A stretch of DNA of 64,000 bases, taken from Ensifer adhaerens. GTDB lineage: Bacteria > Pseudomonadota > Alphaproteobacteria > Rhizobiales > Rhizobiaceae. Each line of letters starts with the position of its first letter. The first letter of the stretch is position 1. The DNA is taken from contig NZ_CP118610.1 of assembly GCF_028993555.1 (NCBI RefSeq), positions 2,480,001 through 2,544,000 of the forward strand, written 5' to 3'. The position numbers and the translations under genes are program-made. Positions 50,239-59,112 of this stretch are shown here, one piece after another. Below the pieces are notes generated by a model. That model saw nothing but the letters and a program-made list of their open reading frames with translations. It searched no databases and was not told the DNA's origin.

Positions 50239-52682
50239 GCACGCAGTCTTTCGTTGGAGGGATCCCAGAGCGGCTGGTCCGCCTCAACCGTCGCCTTGAA
50301 GCGGTCGCCGAAGATCTCGACCTCGATTTCCTTGCCCGGTACGGCAAGATCGGCCCTGAGCATGCCGAGCGCGATCGACTTGCCGACGCGGTGGCCCCAG
50401 TTGCCCGAGGTTGTCTCACCGACCACCTGACCGTCGGACCAGAGCGTCGACATGTAGGGCGCGTCGCAACCGTCGGCGGCGACCGTCAGCGTGACGAAGC
50501 GCTTGGAAACGCCCTGCTGCTTCTCCCGTTCCAGCGCCGCCTTGCCCTTGAAGCCCGGCTTGCCCCAGTCGACGAAGCGTTCGAGCCCGCCCTGCAGGAT
50601 GGTGTAGTCGGTCGAAAGATCGCCCTTCCAGGCGCGGTAGCCCTTCTCGATGCGCAAACTGTCGAGGGCCTCCATTCCGAAGGGTTTGAGCCCATGCTTC
50701 TGGCCTGCCGCCCAGACGGCGTCGAAGATCGCAGCGGCATCGTCCACCTTGCTGTGGATCTCCCAGCCGAGTTCGCCGGCAAAGGAGACGCGCACCAGCT
50801 GGCAATAGCGCCCGGCGATCTGAGTGGTCTGGTGCGTGAGCCAACCCTTGGAAAGGTCCGCTTCGCTGACCTCGGAAAGGATCGCACGCGACTTCGGCCC
50901 GGTGAGAATCTGGCAGGAGAAGGACTTGGTCACGTCGTCGATGGTGAAGGCGGCGTTGTCAGGCCGATGCTTCGTCAACCATTCGAAGTCGTGCCACTGC
51001 GCCGTGGCCGCCGTGATCAGGAAGAAGAAATCCTCGTCGATCATCATCACCGACATCTCGGTGACGATCCGGCCCTTGTCGTCGGAGAAGTAGGCTAGGC
51101 CGATGCGGCCCGGCTTCGGTACGCGACCGGTGATGAGCCCAGAGAGCCATTCGGTCGCCCCCTCGCCCTTCACCCGGAAGCGCGAGAAGCCCGGCAGGTC
51201 GAGAATGCCGGCGGCATCGCGCACGGCCAGGCACTCCTCCTTGATGCGCTCCGCCCAAGGTCCTTCGCGTCCCCAGGTCTGCGTCGCCTCCTCGGACGTG
51301 TCGTCGCCGGGCTTGGCGTACCACATGGCACGCTCCCAGCCGTTATAGGGCTTGAACTGGGCGCCAAGCGCTGCGATGCGATCATGGATCGGCGACAGCT
51401 TCCTGCCTCGCCCGGCGGGCCAGTAATGCTTCGGAAAGTGCATCGCATATTCGTGGCCGTAGATCTCCATGCCCTTTGCGATGCAATAGTCCTGATCGGT
51501 ATAATCGGTGTAGCGGCGCGGGTCGCAGGACCACATGTCCCACTCGGTCTGGCCCTCGGTGATCCATTCGGCGAGCACCTTGCCGGCGCCGCCCGCCTGG
51601 CAGATGCCGAAGGTAAAGACACAGGCCTCGAACGCGTTCGGCACGCCCGGCATCGGGCCGATCAGCGGGTTGCCGTCGGGCGCGTAGGGGATCGGGCCGT
51701 TGATGATCCGCGACAGGCCGGCCGTTCCGAGGATCGGCACGCGCTCGACCGCATCGTTCAGGTACCATTCCAGCCGGTCGAGATCGTCGGGGAAGAGCTG
51801 GAACGAAAAGTCTTCCGGCATCGGGTCGTCTGGTGTCGTCCAATGGGCGCGGCAGTTGCGCTCGTACGGCCCGAGGTTCATGCCGTTCTTCTCCTGGCGG
51901 AGATAGTAAGAGCTGTCGACATCGCGAAGCAGCGGCAGCTTGTGGCCCGCCTCCTTCGACCAGGCGGCAAGCTCCGGGATCTCGTCGAACAGGATGTACT
52001 GGTGGCTCATCACCATCATCGGCACGTCGCGGCCGAACATCTTGCCGACCTCACGGGCATAGTAGCCGGCGGCGTTGACGACATATTCGCAGCGGATCTC
52101 GCCCTGCGGCGTCGAAATCACCCATTCGTCGTTTTCGCGCCGTGCCCCAGTCACGGGACAGAAGCGAATGATCTTGGCGCCCATGTCGCGCGCACCCTTG
52201 GCGAGCGCCTGTGTCAGCTGCGCCGGGTCGATATCGCCGTCATAGGGATCGTAGAGCGCGCCGGTCAGTTCGTGCGTCTCAAGGAAAGGATAGCGGGCGC
52301 GCATCTCGTCGGGCGAGAGAATGTCGAGATCCATGCCCTGGTAGCGGCCCATGCCGACGACGCGCTTGAATTCCTGCAGCCGCTCCTTGGAGTGGCCAAG
52401 GCGGATCGAGCCGGTGACGTGGTAGTTCATCGGATAATCGACCAGCGCACCGAGGTCGCGATAGAGCGACGCCGAATAGCGCTGCATGTTCATGATAGAC
52501 CAGGAGGACGAAAAGGTCGGCACGTTGCCGGCCGCATGCCAGGTCGAGCCGGCCGTCAGCTCGTTCTTTTCCAGAAGCACGCAATCGGTCCAGCCGGCCT
52601 TGGCAAGATGGTAGAGCGAGGAAGCACCGATCGCTCCCCCTCCGATGATCACGACGCGTGCGTGCGACGGCAAATTCGACAT
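50235..52682 (-). CDS. FAD-dependent dimethylglycine/sarcosine dehydrogenase-like protein with GcvT domain (second paralogue)
   Basis: The ATG at 52682 follows GAGGGAA. It has the same 815-residue length and domain order as its neighbour: FAD-binding VVIIGGGAIGASSLYHL, LTAGSTWHAAG with His49 at the covalent FAD position, and a C-terminal GcvT domain (GILDLPGFSRFRVKGEGATEWL, GLKPFGMEALDSLRIEKGYRAWKGD). The two proteins diverge clearly, so they probably take different amines in sequence (for example dimethylglycine, then sarcosine). It is the first gene of the operon, divergent from the LysR gene. Confidence 0.88.
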   Translation of the reverse strand: MSNLPSHARVVIIGGGAIGASSLYHLAKAGWTDCVLLEKNELTAGSTWHAAGNVPTFSSSWSIMNMQRYSASLYRDLGALVDYPMNYHVTGSIRLGHSKERLQEFKRVVGMGRYQGMDLDILSPDEMRARYPFLETHELTGALYDPYDGDIDPAQLTQALAKGARDMGAKIIRFCPVTGARRENDEWVISTPQGEIRCEYVVNAAGYYAREVGKMFGRDVPMMVMSHQYILFDEIPELAAWSKEAGHKLPLLRDVDSSYYLRQEKNGMNLGPYERNCRAHWTTPDDPMPEDFSFQLFPDDLDRLEWYLNDAVERVPILGTAGLSRIINGPIPYAPDGNPLIGPMPGVPNAFEACVFTFGICQAGGAGKVLAEWITEGQTEWDMWSCDPRRYTDYTDQDYCIAKGMEIYGHEYAMHFPKHYWPAGRGRKLSPIHDRIAALGAQFKPYNGWERAMWYAKPGDDTSEEATQTWGREGPWAERIKEECLAVRDAAGILDLPGFSRFRVKGEGATEWLSGLITGRVPKPGRIGLAYFSDDKGRIVTEMSVMMIDEDFFFLITAATAQWHDFEWLTKHRPDNAAFTIDDVTKSFSCQILTGPKSRAILSEVSEADLSKGWLTHQTTQIAGRYCQLVRVSFAGELGWEIHSKVDDAAAIFDAVWAAGQKHGLKPFGMEALDSLRIEKGYRAWKGDLSTDYTILQGGLERFVDWGKPGFKGKAALEREKQQGVSKRFVTLTVAADGCDAPYMSTLWSDGQVVGETTSGNWGHRVGKSIALGMLRADLAVPGKEIEVEIFGDRFKATVEADQPLWDPSNERLRA

Positions 52683-52806
52683 TAACTGTTCCCTCGTTTT
52701 GGCCGAATTCTTGCCGGGGAAGCAGGGCGCCATCAAGCGACGGAAACAGGCTTTATTGATCGACAAATTCGATTAGATTGAAGCGATTGCGGAGGGAGTA
52801 CACGAC
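52683..52806. promoter_or_regulatory. Divergent promoter region of the demethylation operon and LysR gene
   Basis: This 124-bp gap holds an AT-rich stretch at about 52753-52783 (TTATTGATCGACAAATTCG, then ATTAGATTG), with a TCGA-N5-TCGA mini-dyad. This is the likely place for LysR binding, but no longer symmetrical site stands out. Confidence 0.35.
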
Positions 52807-53682
52807 ATGCAGGTGGAGCTGATCGAGACCTTTCTCGACCTGATGGAAAGCCGCTCCTTCAACCGCACCGCCGAGCGGTTGAACATCACCCAATCCACCG
52901 TCTCGCACCGGGTGAAGGCGCTGGAAGCGCAGTTCAACCGCAAGCTCTTTACCCGCAACAAGGGTGGCACCGTGCCGACGGCCGCTGGACTGCGTTTCCT
53001 CGATTATGCAAAAGCCCTGCAGAACCAATGGCATGAGGCAACGCGCGCGGTCACCAGCGCCGGTGCGCTGGAGCGCTCCATGCGGCTCGGCATTCAACAT
53101 GATCTGGCCGAGGCCTTTGCTGGCGAATGGATGGCGGCGATCAGGCAAGACCTGCCCGCAACCGAGGTTTATATGGAGGCCGACTACTCCAACCAGATGA
53201 ACCGCGATCTCGGCGCTGGCGACCTCGATCTCGCCATCCTCTACACCCCCCACTATCTGCCCGATCTCTACTATGAACGGATCGGCGATCTGCATTACGT
53301 GCTGGTCAGCACCGAAGCGCGGGCTCTCGCCGATATCCGCTCGGAAACCTATATCCGATCGAGCTATTCGCCGACCTTCGACCGTGCCCACCGGCTGGCC
53401 CTGCCGCATCTTTCCGCCGCCCTGCTTTCAGCCGGCCAGAACATGGCGATCACCCGGTTGCTCTCGGCACTCGGCGGATCGGCCTATGTGACGGCGGCAA
53501 CAGCGGAGCGGCTTTCAGCGGACGGATCTGCATTTCGTGTTCAGGATGCGCCGGTTATCGCCCAGACCGTCTATGCCGCGACGAGCCTTCGCACCCGCCA
53601 CGCCCACCAGCACCGCAAGATCATCGGTGCCATGGGTGCGCTGCTTTCAACCTTGCCGGCACCGGGTTCGGAAACCCCTTAA
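52807..53682 (+). CDS. LysR-family transcription regulator
   Basis: A 291-residue protein with the wHTH at 3-60 (VELIETFLDLMESRSFNRTAERLNITQSTVSHRVKALEAQFNRKLFTRN) and an effector domain typical of LysR proteins. GGAGGGAG precedes the ATG. It faces the flavoprotein operon and is its probable regulator. It ends overlapping the 3' end of the convergent ABC permease gene by 4 bp. Confidence 0.9.
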   Translation: MQVELIETFLDLMESRSFNRTAERLNITQSTVSHRVKALEAQFNRKLFTRNKGGTVPTAAGLRFLDYAKALQNQWHEATRAVTSAGALERSMRLGIQHDLAEAFAGEWMAAIRQDLPATEVYMEADYSNQMNRDLGAGDLDLAILYTPHYLPDLYYERIGDLHYVLVSTEARALADIRSETYIRSSYSPTFDRAHRLALPHLSAALLSAGQNMAITRLLSALGGSAYVTAATAERLSADGSAFRVQDAPVIAQTVYAATSLRTRHAHQHRKIIGAMGALLSTLPAPGSETP

Positions 53683-54350
53683 GCCATGCGGCGCTGGATC
53701 AGCCGCTGCAGAAACATCAGGATCGAGACGATCGCGAGATAGTAGATCAGCGCTGCCGAATACCACTCGACGAAGCGGAAGCTTGAGGCGATCGCGTCGT
53801 TGACGACGGCCATGATCTCTCGCATCGAGATGACATAGGCAAGCGAGGTCAGCTTGATCAGGTTGATGAACTCGTTGACGAGCACCGGCATGACGATGCG
53901 CAGCGCCTGCGGCAGGATCACCAGGAAGAACGTCTGCCAGCGGTTGAGGCCAAGTGCGCGAGCGGCATCCGTCTGTCCCTGGCCGATGGCCGAAAGCGCC
54001 CCGCGCATCGCTTCGGCCATGTAGGCGGCAGTCACCAGGGTGAAGGCGATGAAGGCGGCGACGAAGGGCGTGTACCAGGGCGCCCGCGTCAGCCCCGGAA
54101 AGAGCTGCGGAGCGCCGTTCCAGACGATCAGAAGCACGAGGATCAGCGGTGACGAGCGGAACAGCCAGACATAGAGCTGTGCCGCCGTCCGCCTGACTGT
54201 CGCCATCGAGTTGAGCGCGACGGCCAGCGGCAGGCAGAGCAGGAACGACGCGGCCTGAACAAGGATGGAGAGCAGGATCGCAATGCCCGCTCCCTGCAGC
54301 ATGACCGGCATGGTCAGGGCATCGAAAAACAGTCTGGTGTCGAAGTTCAT
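53679..54350 (-). CDS. ABC transporter permease, polar amino acid (HisM/GlnP) type
   Basis: A 223-residue protein with about five helices and the family loop GQGQTDAARALGLNRWQTFFLVILPQALRIVMPVLVNEFINLIKLTSL (about 121-168). Such permeases form homo- or heterodimers. The binding protein lies directly upstream. There is no second permease or ATPase in the window, so the operon is incomplete or uses subunits encoded elsewhere. Confidence 0.9.
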   Translation of the reverse strand: MNFDTRLFFDALTMPVMLQGAGIAILLSILVQAASFLLCLPLAVALNSMATVRRTAAQLYVWLFRSSPLILVLLIVWNGAPQLFPGLTRAPWYTPFVAAFIAFTLVTAAYMAEAMRGALSAIGQGQTDAARALGLNRWQTFFLVILPQALRIVMPVLVNEFINLIKLTSLAYVISMREIMAVVNDAIASSFRFVEWYSAALIYYLAIVSILMFLQRLIQRRMA

Positions 54351-54371
54351 GCCCTGCCCCCGCCTTCGAGA

Positions 54372-55187
54372 TTAGGAGTCGTAGTCGACATCGAAGAGCG
54401 CCGGATCGAGGCCGTACTTTTTCGCGAGGTCACCGAAGAAACCCTTCTCCTTCAGCGCCTTGAGCCCCGCCTTGACGGCGGCCGCATCGGCGGCGTCGCG
54501 TCGGCTGTAGATGCCGTACTTGAAATCGGAGGCCCAGATACAGGGGAGCTGCAGGGCGCCATCGGAGCGCGAGGCGCGATAGGCGCCCTCGGCCTCTTCC
54601 GTTACCGTCGCATCGACCCGGCCGACCAAAACCTGCTGGTAGGCGGCCTGCTGCGTCGGATATTCCTGCACCTCGACCGGCGGCAACCCCTTGGCTGTCA
54701 GCGCCTCGTTCAGCGGCCCGATCCGCTCTTCCTTGTAGTAGGCGCCGGCTTCGAGCGCGATGACCTTGCCGCTCAGGTCCTCCGGCACCTTGATCGTGTT
54801 GCTGCCCACCTTTGTGACCATGGCGGTCGCCGATTTCATGTAGGGCACGCCGTCATAGGTCTCGCGCCGCTTGGCGTTGATGTAGATGCCGCTGACGATG
54901 ACGTCGCAGCGCCCTGCCCCGAGCGTCGGTAGCAGGCCGGCAAATTCGGTGACTGTGTAGCTCACCTTCGCATTCCATTGCGCCGCCAGGGCCTCGGCGA
55001 TCTCGATGTCGATGCCGGTCGGGGCTGCATCGGCCGGATGCGCCTTGAACGACAACGGCGGGAAGGCTGCCGTGGTACAGACGCCAAGCTCGCCGTCGGC
55101 GGCAAAGGCCGGGATCTCAGCCTGTGCGATACCGGCCGAAAAGAACGTGGTTGCAAGAAGGGTTGCGCAGGATGCCAGTCTGATCAT
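54372..55187 (-). CDS. ABC substrate-binding protein, family 3 (amino acid type)
   Basis: The ATG at 55187 has AAGGGGA 6 bp upstream; a Met two codons earlier is too close to it. The 271-residue product has a signal peptide (MIRLASCATLLATTFFSAGIAQAE) and the family 3 fold (TAAFPPLSFKAHPADAAPTGIDIEIAEALA, LGAGRCDVIVSGIYINAKRRETYDGVPYM). The neighbouring biuret-hydrolase-like enzyme suggests an N-rich ligand such as a ureido compound or an amino acid. Confidence 0.88.
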   Translation of the reverse strand: MIRLASCATLLATTFFSAGIAQAEIPAFAADGELGVCTTAAFPPLSFKAHPADAAPTGIDIEIAEALAAQWNAKVSYTVTEFAGLLPTLGAGRCDVIVSGIYINAKRRETYDGVPYMKSATAMVTKVGSNTIKVPEDLSGKVIALEAGAYYKEERIGPLNEALTAKGLPPVEVQEYPTQQAAYQQVLVGRVDATVTEEAEGAYRASRSDGALQLPCIWASDFKYGIYSRRDAADAAAVKAGLKALKEKGFFGDLAKKYGLDPALFDVDYDS

Positions 55188-55201
55188 CGTCATTCCCCTT
55201 A

Positions 55202-55501
55202 TTATGCTGGTGAAACGCGGCCGACGATGTCGCCATAGGTATGGCTGTCGAAGGCCGGAAGGATGAGCGGGTCCACGAAGCCGTCACGCCGCGCCGTCAG
55301 CACGTATTGCATCATCGACGCATTGTCCGGCATCTCGAAAACCTGAACGAAATCATAGGGTCCGAGCGTGGCGTAGAAGGCGACCGAGCGGCCGCCGAGC
55401 GCGGCGACGCGATCCTCGCTCACCTTGCGCCGTGCGCCGCTATCGGCAAGCTCGGCCAGTCCCTTGGCGGTCAGTCGCATCAGCGAGATATATCTTTGCA
55501 T
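55202..55501 (-). CDS. GYD-domain protein
   Basis: A 99-residue protein of the GYD family (RYISLMRLTAKGLAELADS, GGRSVAFYATLGPYDFVQVFEMPDNASMM), a small ferredoxin-like fold with YDFV in place of the family GxYD. Function is unknown. It sits between the binding protein and the amidohydrolase gene on the same strand, so it is part of that unit. Confidence 0.83.
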   Translation of the reverse strand: MQRYISLMRLTAKGLAELADSGARRKVSEDRVAALGGRSVAFYATLGPYDFVQVFEMPDNASMMQYVLTARRDGFVDPLILPAFDSHTYGDIVGRVSPA

Positions 55502-55560
55502 GGGGCATCATTCCGTTGAAACGGTTGGCAAAAGGCTGGATTTTGAGTGTGCGGCGACGC

Positions 55561-56226
55561 TTAGCGCGTGGCCTTTGCAAAGCCGGCGATGACGGCGTCG
55601 CTGGTCGCGACCGTGCCGAAGATGCCGTTCTCGATCGAGATCATGTTGATCGCCGCCTCATGCGCCCACTGCTCGCCGCTGGCGCAGCAGTCCGAGATCG
55701 TCAGGCACTGGAAATTGCGGTCGCAGGCTTCGCGCAGCGTCGTGTGCACGCAGACATCCGTGGTGCAGCCGGTAAAGAGCATATGGGTAATGCCCTGCGC
55801 CCTGAGCACGTGCTCGAGGTCCGTGTAGGTGAAAGAGCTGTTGCAGGTCTTGTCGATGATGACGTCGGTCTCGGCAACATCAAGCTCGGGCAGCAACTGG
55901 AAACCGGGGCTGGAGCGCAACAGCACCTGCGTATTCTCCAGACCCGAGCGCTTGCGGCGCCATTTCTCGTAAGGCGTCATGTCTGCAAGGTCAGCGCGAT
56001 AGCCCTGACGCGTGTGGATGATGAGACAGCCGGCTTGCCGTGCTGCCGCAATCACGCGATTGACCGCCGGCACGATGGCGGCAAGCGGCGCCGGGTCGTA
56101 GCCCATCGAGGCGAAGTAGCCGTTGGGCGAGCAGAAGTCGATCTGAAGGTCGATCACCATCAACGCGGTCTGTGACGGAACCAGCTTTCCGTCATAAGGA
56201 AAATCAAACGGTTGTGCCTCGATCAT
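55561..56226 (-). CDS. Isochorismatase-fold cysteine amidohydrolase, biuret-hydrolase-like
   Basis: A 221-residue enzyme with the triad Asp26 (MVIDLQIDFC), Lys126 (IIDKTCNSSF) and Cys159 (TGCTTDVCVHTTLREA). The N-terminal run FDFPYDGKLVP, the NGYFASMGYD stretch and IIDKxxxxSF/DLEHVL resemble the rhizobial biuret hydrolases and RutB-type ureidoacrylate amidohydrolases. It would cleave an imide or ureide and release ammonia. With the ABC genes it could form an import-and-hydrolysis unit for ureido nitrogen. It is divergent from the LysR gene at 56354. Confidence 0.83.
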   Translation of the reverse strand: MIEAQPFDFPYDGKLVPSQTALMVIDLQIDFCSPNGYFASMGYDPAPLAAIVPAVNRVIAAARQAGCLIIHTRQGYRADLADMTPYEKWRRKRSGLENTQVLLRSSPGFQLLPELDVAETDVIIDKTCNSSFTYTDLEHVLRAQGITHMLFTGCTTDVCVHTTLREACDRNFQCLTISDCCASGEQWAHEAAINMISIENGIFGTVATSDAVIAGFAKATR

Positions 56227-56263
56227 GGTGTTACTCCCTCTCTCCGCACCGATTCATAGGTGC

Positions 56264-56290
56264 AAAAATCGATTGGGAATAGCGATTTTT
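56264..56290. promoter_or_regulatory. LysR-type operator candidate: AAAAATCG-N11-CGATTTTT
   Basis: An 8-bp perfect dyad with an 11-bp spacer fits the T-N11-A style of LysR sites and lies between the amidohydrolase and the LysR gene. A second perfect 12-bp palindrome, GTTTAGCTAAAC (56309-56320), lies just downstream. Confidence 0.55.
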
Positions 56291-56353
56291 TATGCTTGAT
56301 ATTGTGCAGTTTAGCTAAACGATTTCGCGATCCGATCCTGGGGAGAATGACGG

Positions 56354-57280
56354 ATGAAGGCGCTGCATTTCCTGCCCTATATCCGGGCATTCGAGGCGGT
56401 CGCGCGGATCGGATCCGTGCGCCAGGCAGCGGACGAGCTGGGCCTCAGCCCCGGCGCCGTGTCGTTGCAGCTGCGCCGGCTGTCGGAGACGACCGGGCTG
56501 ACGCTGCTTGAAAAATCCGGCCGTAATATCCGGCTGACGGCGGCCGGGCGCGACTTCGCCCAGACGGTCTCCCACGCCATCGGCAATCTCGCTGCAGCCG
56601 TCGAGGACGGCACCGACCGGCGTCTCGAAAGCCAGAGGAGCAAGCTGACGGTCGCCTTGCCGCCAGCACTCGCCATTGCCTGGATGGCCGGCTTGCTGGT
56701 GCAGTTTGCCGGTGCCCGTGGCCTCACCGATCTCTCCATGCGTAATTGCATCCGGGCCAGCGACGTCGTCTGGGACGATGTCGATCTTGCCATCGTCTAC
56801 GACAATCCGCCGTTCGACGGTCTGTGGTGGCAGGCGGTCAGCGACGTGAAACTGCGCACCGTCTGCTCGCCGCTGCTGTTCCCGCGTCTGGAAGGGCCCT
56901 TGCGCGAAAAGAAGCTTCGCGACGTGACGCTGCCGCATGAGGATGACGGCCGCGAATGGACGCGCTGGTCAGCCGCCTCGCGCATTTCGCTGGAAGGAAG
57001 CCGCAGTGTCCGGGTGCCCTCGGTCGCGATCGCCGTTGCGTCCGCCCTGCAGGGCCAGGGCATCGCGCTCGTCTCCGACGTGCTGACCCGTTCCTATCTC
57101 TTGGAAGGCCGGCTGATCCAGCCCTTTGCCACCGCCATCCCGGCGTCGGCGGGCTACTACCTGCTCTGCTCGACGGAAAAGGCGGAGGAGCCGCTGATCC
57201 AGGCCTTCGCCAACCAGATCGCCGCACACCTGCGCGGCGAACGATCGGCCAACAAGCCGCCGGTCAATAGCGGCCCTTGA
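56354..57280 (+). CDS. LysR-family transcription regulator, GcvA-like
   Basis: A 308-residue protein opening with LHFLPYIRAFEAVARIGSVRQAADELGLSPGAVSLQLRRLSETTGLTLLEKSGRNIRLT, the GcvA/AmpR-type wHTH. The effector domain follows. GGGGAG precedes the ATG. It is divergent from the biuret-hydrolase-like operon and likely regulates it. Its last 17 bp overlap the convergent hydrolase gene. Confidence 0.9.
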   Translation: MKALHFLPYIRAFEAVARIGSVRQAADELGLSPGAVSLQLRRLSETTGLTLLEKSGRNIRLTAAGRDFAQTVSHAIGNLAAAVEDGTDRRLESQRSKLTVALPPALAIAWMAGLLVQFAGARGLTDLSMRNCIRASDVVWDDVDLAIVYDNPPFDGLWWQAVSDVKLRTVCSPLLFPRLEGPLREKKLRDVTLPHEDDGREWTRWSAASRISLEGSRSVRVPSVAIAVASALQGQGIALVSDVLTRSYLLEGRLIQPFATAIPASAGYYLLCSTEKAEEPLIQAFANQIAAHLRGERSANKPPVNSGP

Positions 57281-58955
57281 GCTGTGTCTTCAGCCGCTCG
57301 GCATCGGCCTCGGTCACGCCTTCAGGTGCCATCACCTGCATCCAGGCGTCGATATAGTGTTCGGGCGCATAGACGTGGCCGTAGCCGATCGGCGACGTGG
57401 TCGCGAGCGCCATGTCGGCCAGCAGCTGGAACATGGTGACGACCGGGAACCAGCGAAGCGCGGGCGAAACGTCGGCACCACGCGGCGCCTTCATCCAGTC
57501 CGGCTCACGGTAGAAGGAATGGGGATCGAAGAAGGTGATCGGGTCGCTCGCATATTGCAGGTAGACGATGCGGACATTGCCCCACTGGGCGCCCGGAATG
57601 TTGAGCGCGTTTTCCTGGTTGGTGAAGCGGATCACCGAGCCATCGCGATAGAGCGGCCGCCATTCCGGTGAGCCGGGATTGCGATTTCGCGTGATCTGCA
57701 GCCAGGTCCTGGTCGGGAACGGCGAACCGACCCAGAGAGCGCCCTGGAACGGATCGCTGATGATATCGAAGGGATCGACCGAGCCCTGTGAGTTCATCGA
57801 GCCGAGACTGAGGCCATAGAGATAGAGCTTCGGCCGCTTGTCCCTGGGCAAGGTCGTCCAGTAGCCATAGACCGCATCGAACAGTGCATCGGCCGTTTCC
57901 GCGCCATATTCGGGCTCGACCAGCAGCGACAGCCAGCTTGTCAGATAGGAGTACTGCACCGCGACGCTCGCGACATCGCCCTTCAAGAGATATTCGAGCG
58001 AATCAAGCCCCGGCGGGTCGATCCAGCCGGTGCCGGTCGGCACGACGATCACAAGGTTGGTCCGCTCGAAGCCGCCGACGCGCTTCAGCTCTTCCAGCGC
58101 CAGCTTCGCCCGCTCCTTGGCGGTTTCGGCCGAGTTGAGCCCGGCATAGACGCGCAAGGGTTCCTTCGCTTCTCCGCCGAAGAAGCTGCCGATGTCCTTT
58201 GCCGCCGGCCCCGATGCGATAAACTGCCGGCCCTGCCGGCCAAGCTCGTCCCAGGTCATCAGCGACGCGCTGCTGCCGGTCTTCAAGGGATCGGCGGGCG
58301 GTGCGACGTCAGGGTCGATCAGGGCATCGAGCCGCTGGAACGAGCTGTCGGCCGCGTGCAGCGCGAAGCGGAAGATGACGCCGTCGACGGCCGACCAGAA
58401 GAGCGCAACGGCGGCAACGACGGCTGCGACCTTGGCCAGCGGCCGGGTCAGCACATATTCGAAACGACGGCTTAAAAACCGGAAGGTCAGCCGGAACAGA
58501 CGAGCCAGCAGCACGATGGCGACGAAAACAAGGGCGGCGATCAGCCCGAGCTTGAAGGGTTCGGCGCTTTCGACCGGGTCGAGCCCCATGATCTGACGCA
58601 CCGTGTTCTGCCAGTAGGCCGTGCGCCAGAGGAAGGCGAGCGCAACCGCAGTACAGCCGAGCGCTGCCAGAACCTTGACGATAAGCCCGGTGCGTCCACG
58701 GATCTCCGGCAGATCGAGCAGCGACCAGACCCAGCGCAACAGCACGCCGATCGCATAGCCGGCGCCGAGCGACATGCCGGATATCACCGCCTGCACCACA
58801 TAGGGCCGAGGGATGAGGCTCGGTGTCAGCGACATCGCGAAAAAGAAGACGCCGACGATCAGCCCGGTGGTCGAGAACGATGCGAGCAGCGTCGAGAGAA
58901 AACGCGGCACCGGCCATTTCGATTGGCTCAGGTCCGTCTCTTGCAGGTGATCCAC
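57264..58955 (-). CDS. Membrane-anchored alpha/beta hydrolase (Abhydrolase_9 family)
   Basis: The start is GTG at 58955, preceded by GAGAGGAG 7 bp upstream; a GTG at 58994 lacks such a site. The 563-residue protein has four or five N-terminal membrane helices (FSTTGLIVGVFFFAMSLTPSLI, then YVVQAVISGMSLGAGYAIGVLLRW, and others to about 200). A cytoplasmic or periplasmic alpha/beta-hydrolase domain follows, with the nucleophile elbow GLSLGSMNSQGS near 373 and C-terminal GYGHVYAPEHYIDAW. The family is common in rhizobia and actinobacteria but uncharacterised. Its 3' end overlaps the convergent LysR gene. Confidence 0.8.
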   Translation of the reverse strand: MDHLQETDLSQSKWPVPRFLSTLLASFSTTGLIVGVFFFAMSLTPSLIPRPYVVQAVISGMSLGAGYAIGVLLRWVWSLLDLPEIRGRTGLIVKVLAALGCTAVALAFLWRTAYWQNTVRQIMGLDPVESAEPFKLGLIAALVFVAIVLLARLFRLTFRFLSRRFEYVLTRPLAKVAAVVAAVALFWSAVDGVIFRFALHAADSSFQRLDALIDPDVAPPADPLKTGSSASLMTWDELGRQGRQFIASGPAAKDIGSFFGGEAKEPLRVYAGLNSAETAKERAKLALEELKRVGGFERTNLVIVVPTGTGWIDPPGLDSLEYLLKGDVASVAVQYSYLTSWLSLLVEPEYGAETADALFDAVYGYWTTLPRDKRPKLYLYGLSLGSMNSQGSVDPFDIISDPFQGALWVGSPFPTRTWLQITRNRNPGSPEWRPLYRDGSVIRFTNQENALNIPGAQWGNVRIVYLQYASDPITFFDPHSFYREPDWMKAPRGADVSPALRWFPVVTMFQLLADMALATTSPIGYGHVYAPEHYIDAWMQVMAPEGVTEADAERLKTQLKGRY

Positions 58956-59112
58956 GGGCTTGCTCCTCTCCGGGACGTTCGGCACGACTGGCACGATCCG
59001 GAAGCACTGTCGCCTTCCGGTTGCGGCGCGTCAACCGTGACCAGGCAAGACTGGTTCGTGAGCAACTTGGAAGCGCACTGAGTCTAAGACCTTGAAATGA
59101 CGGCGCTCCGGA

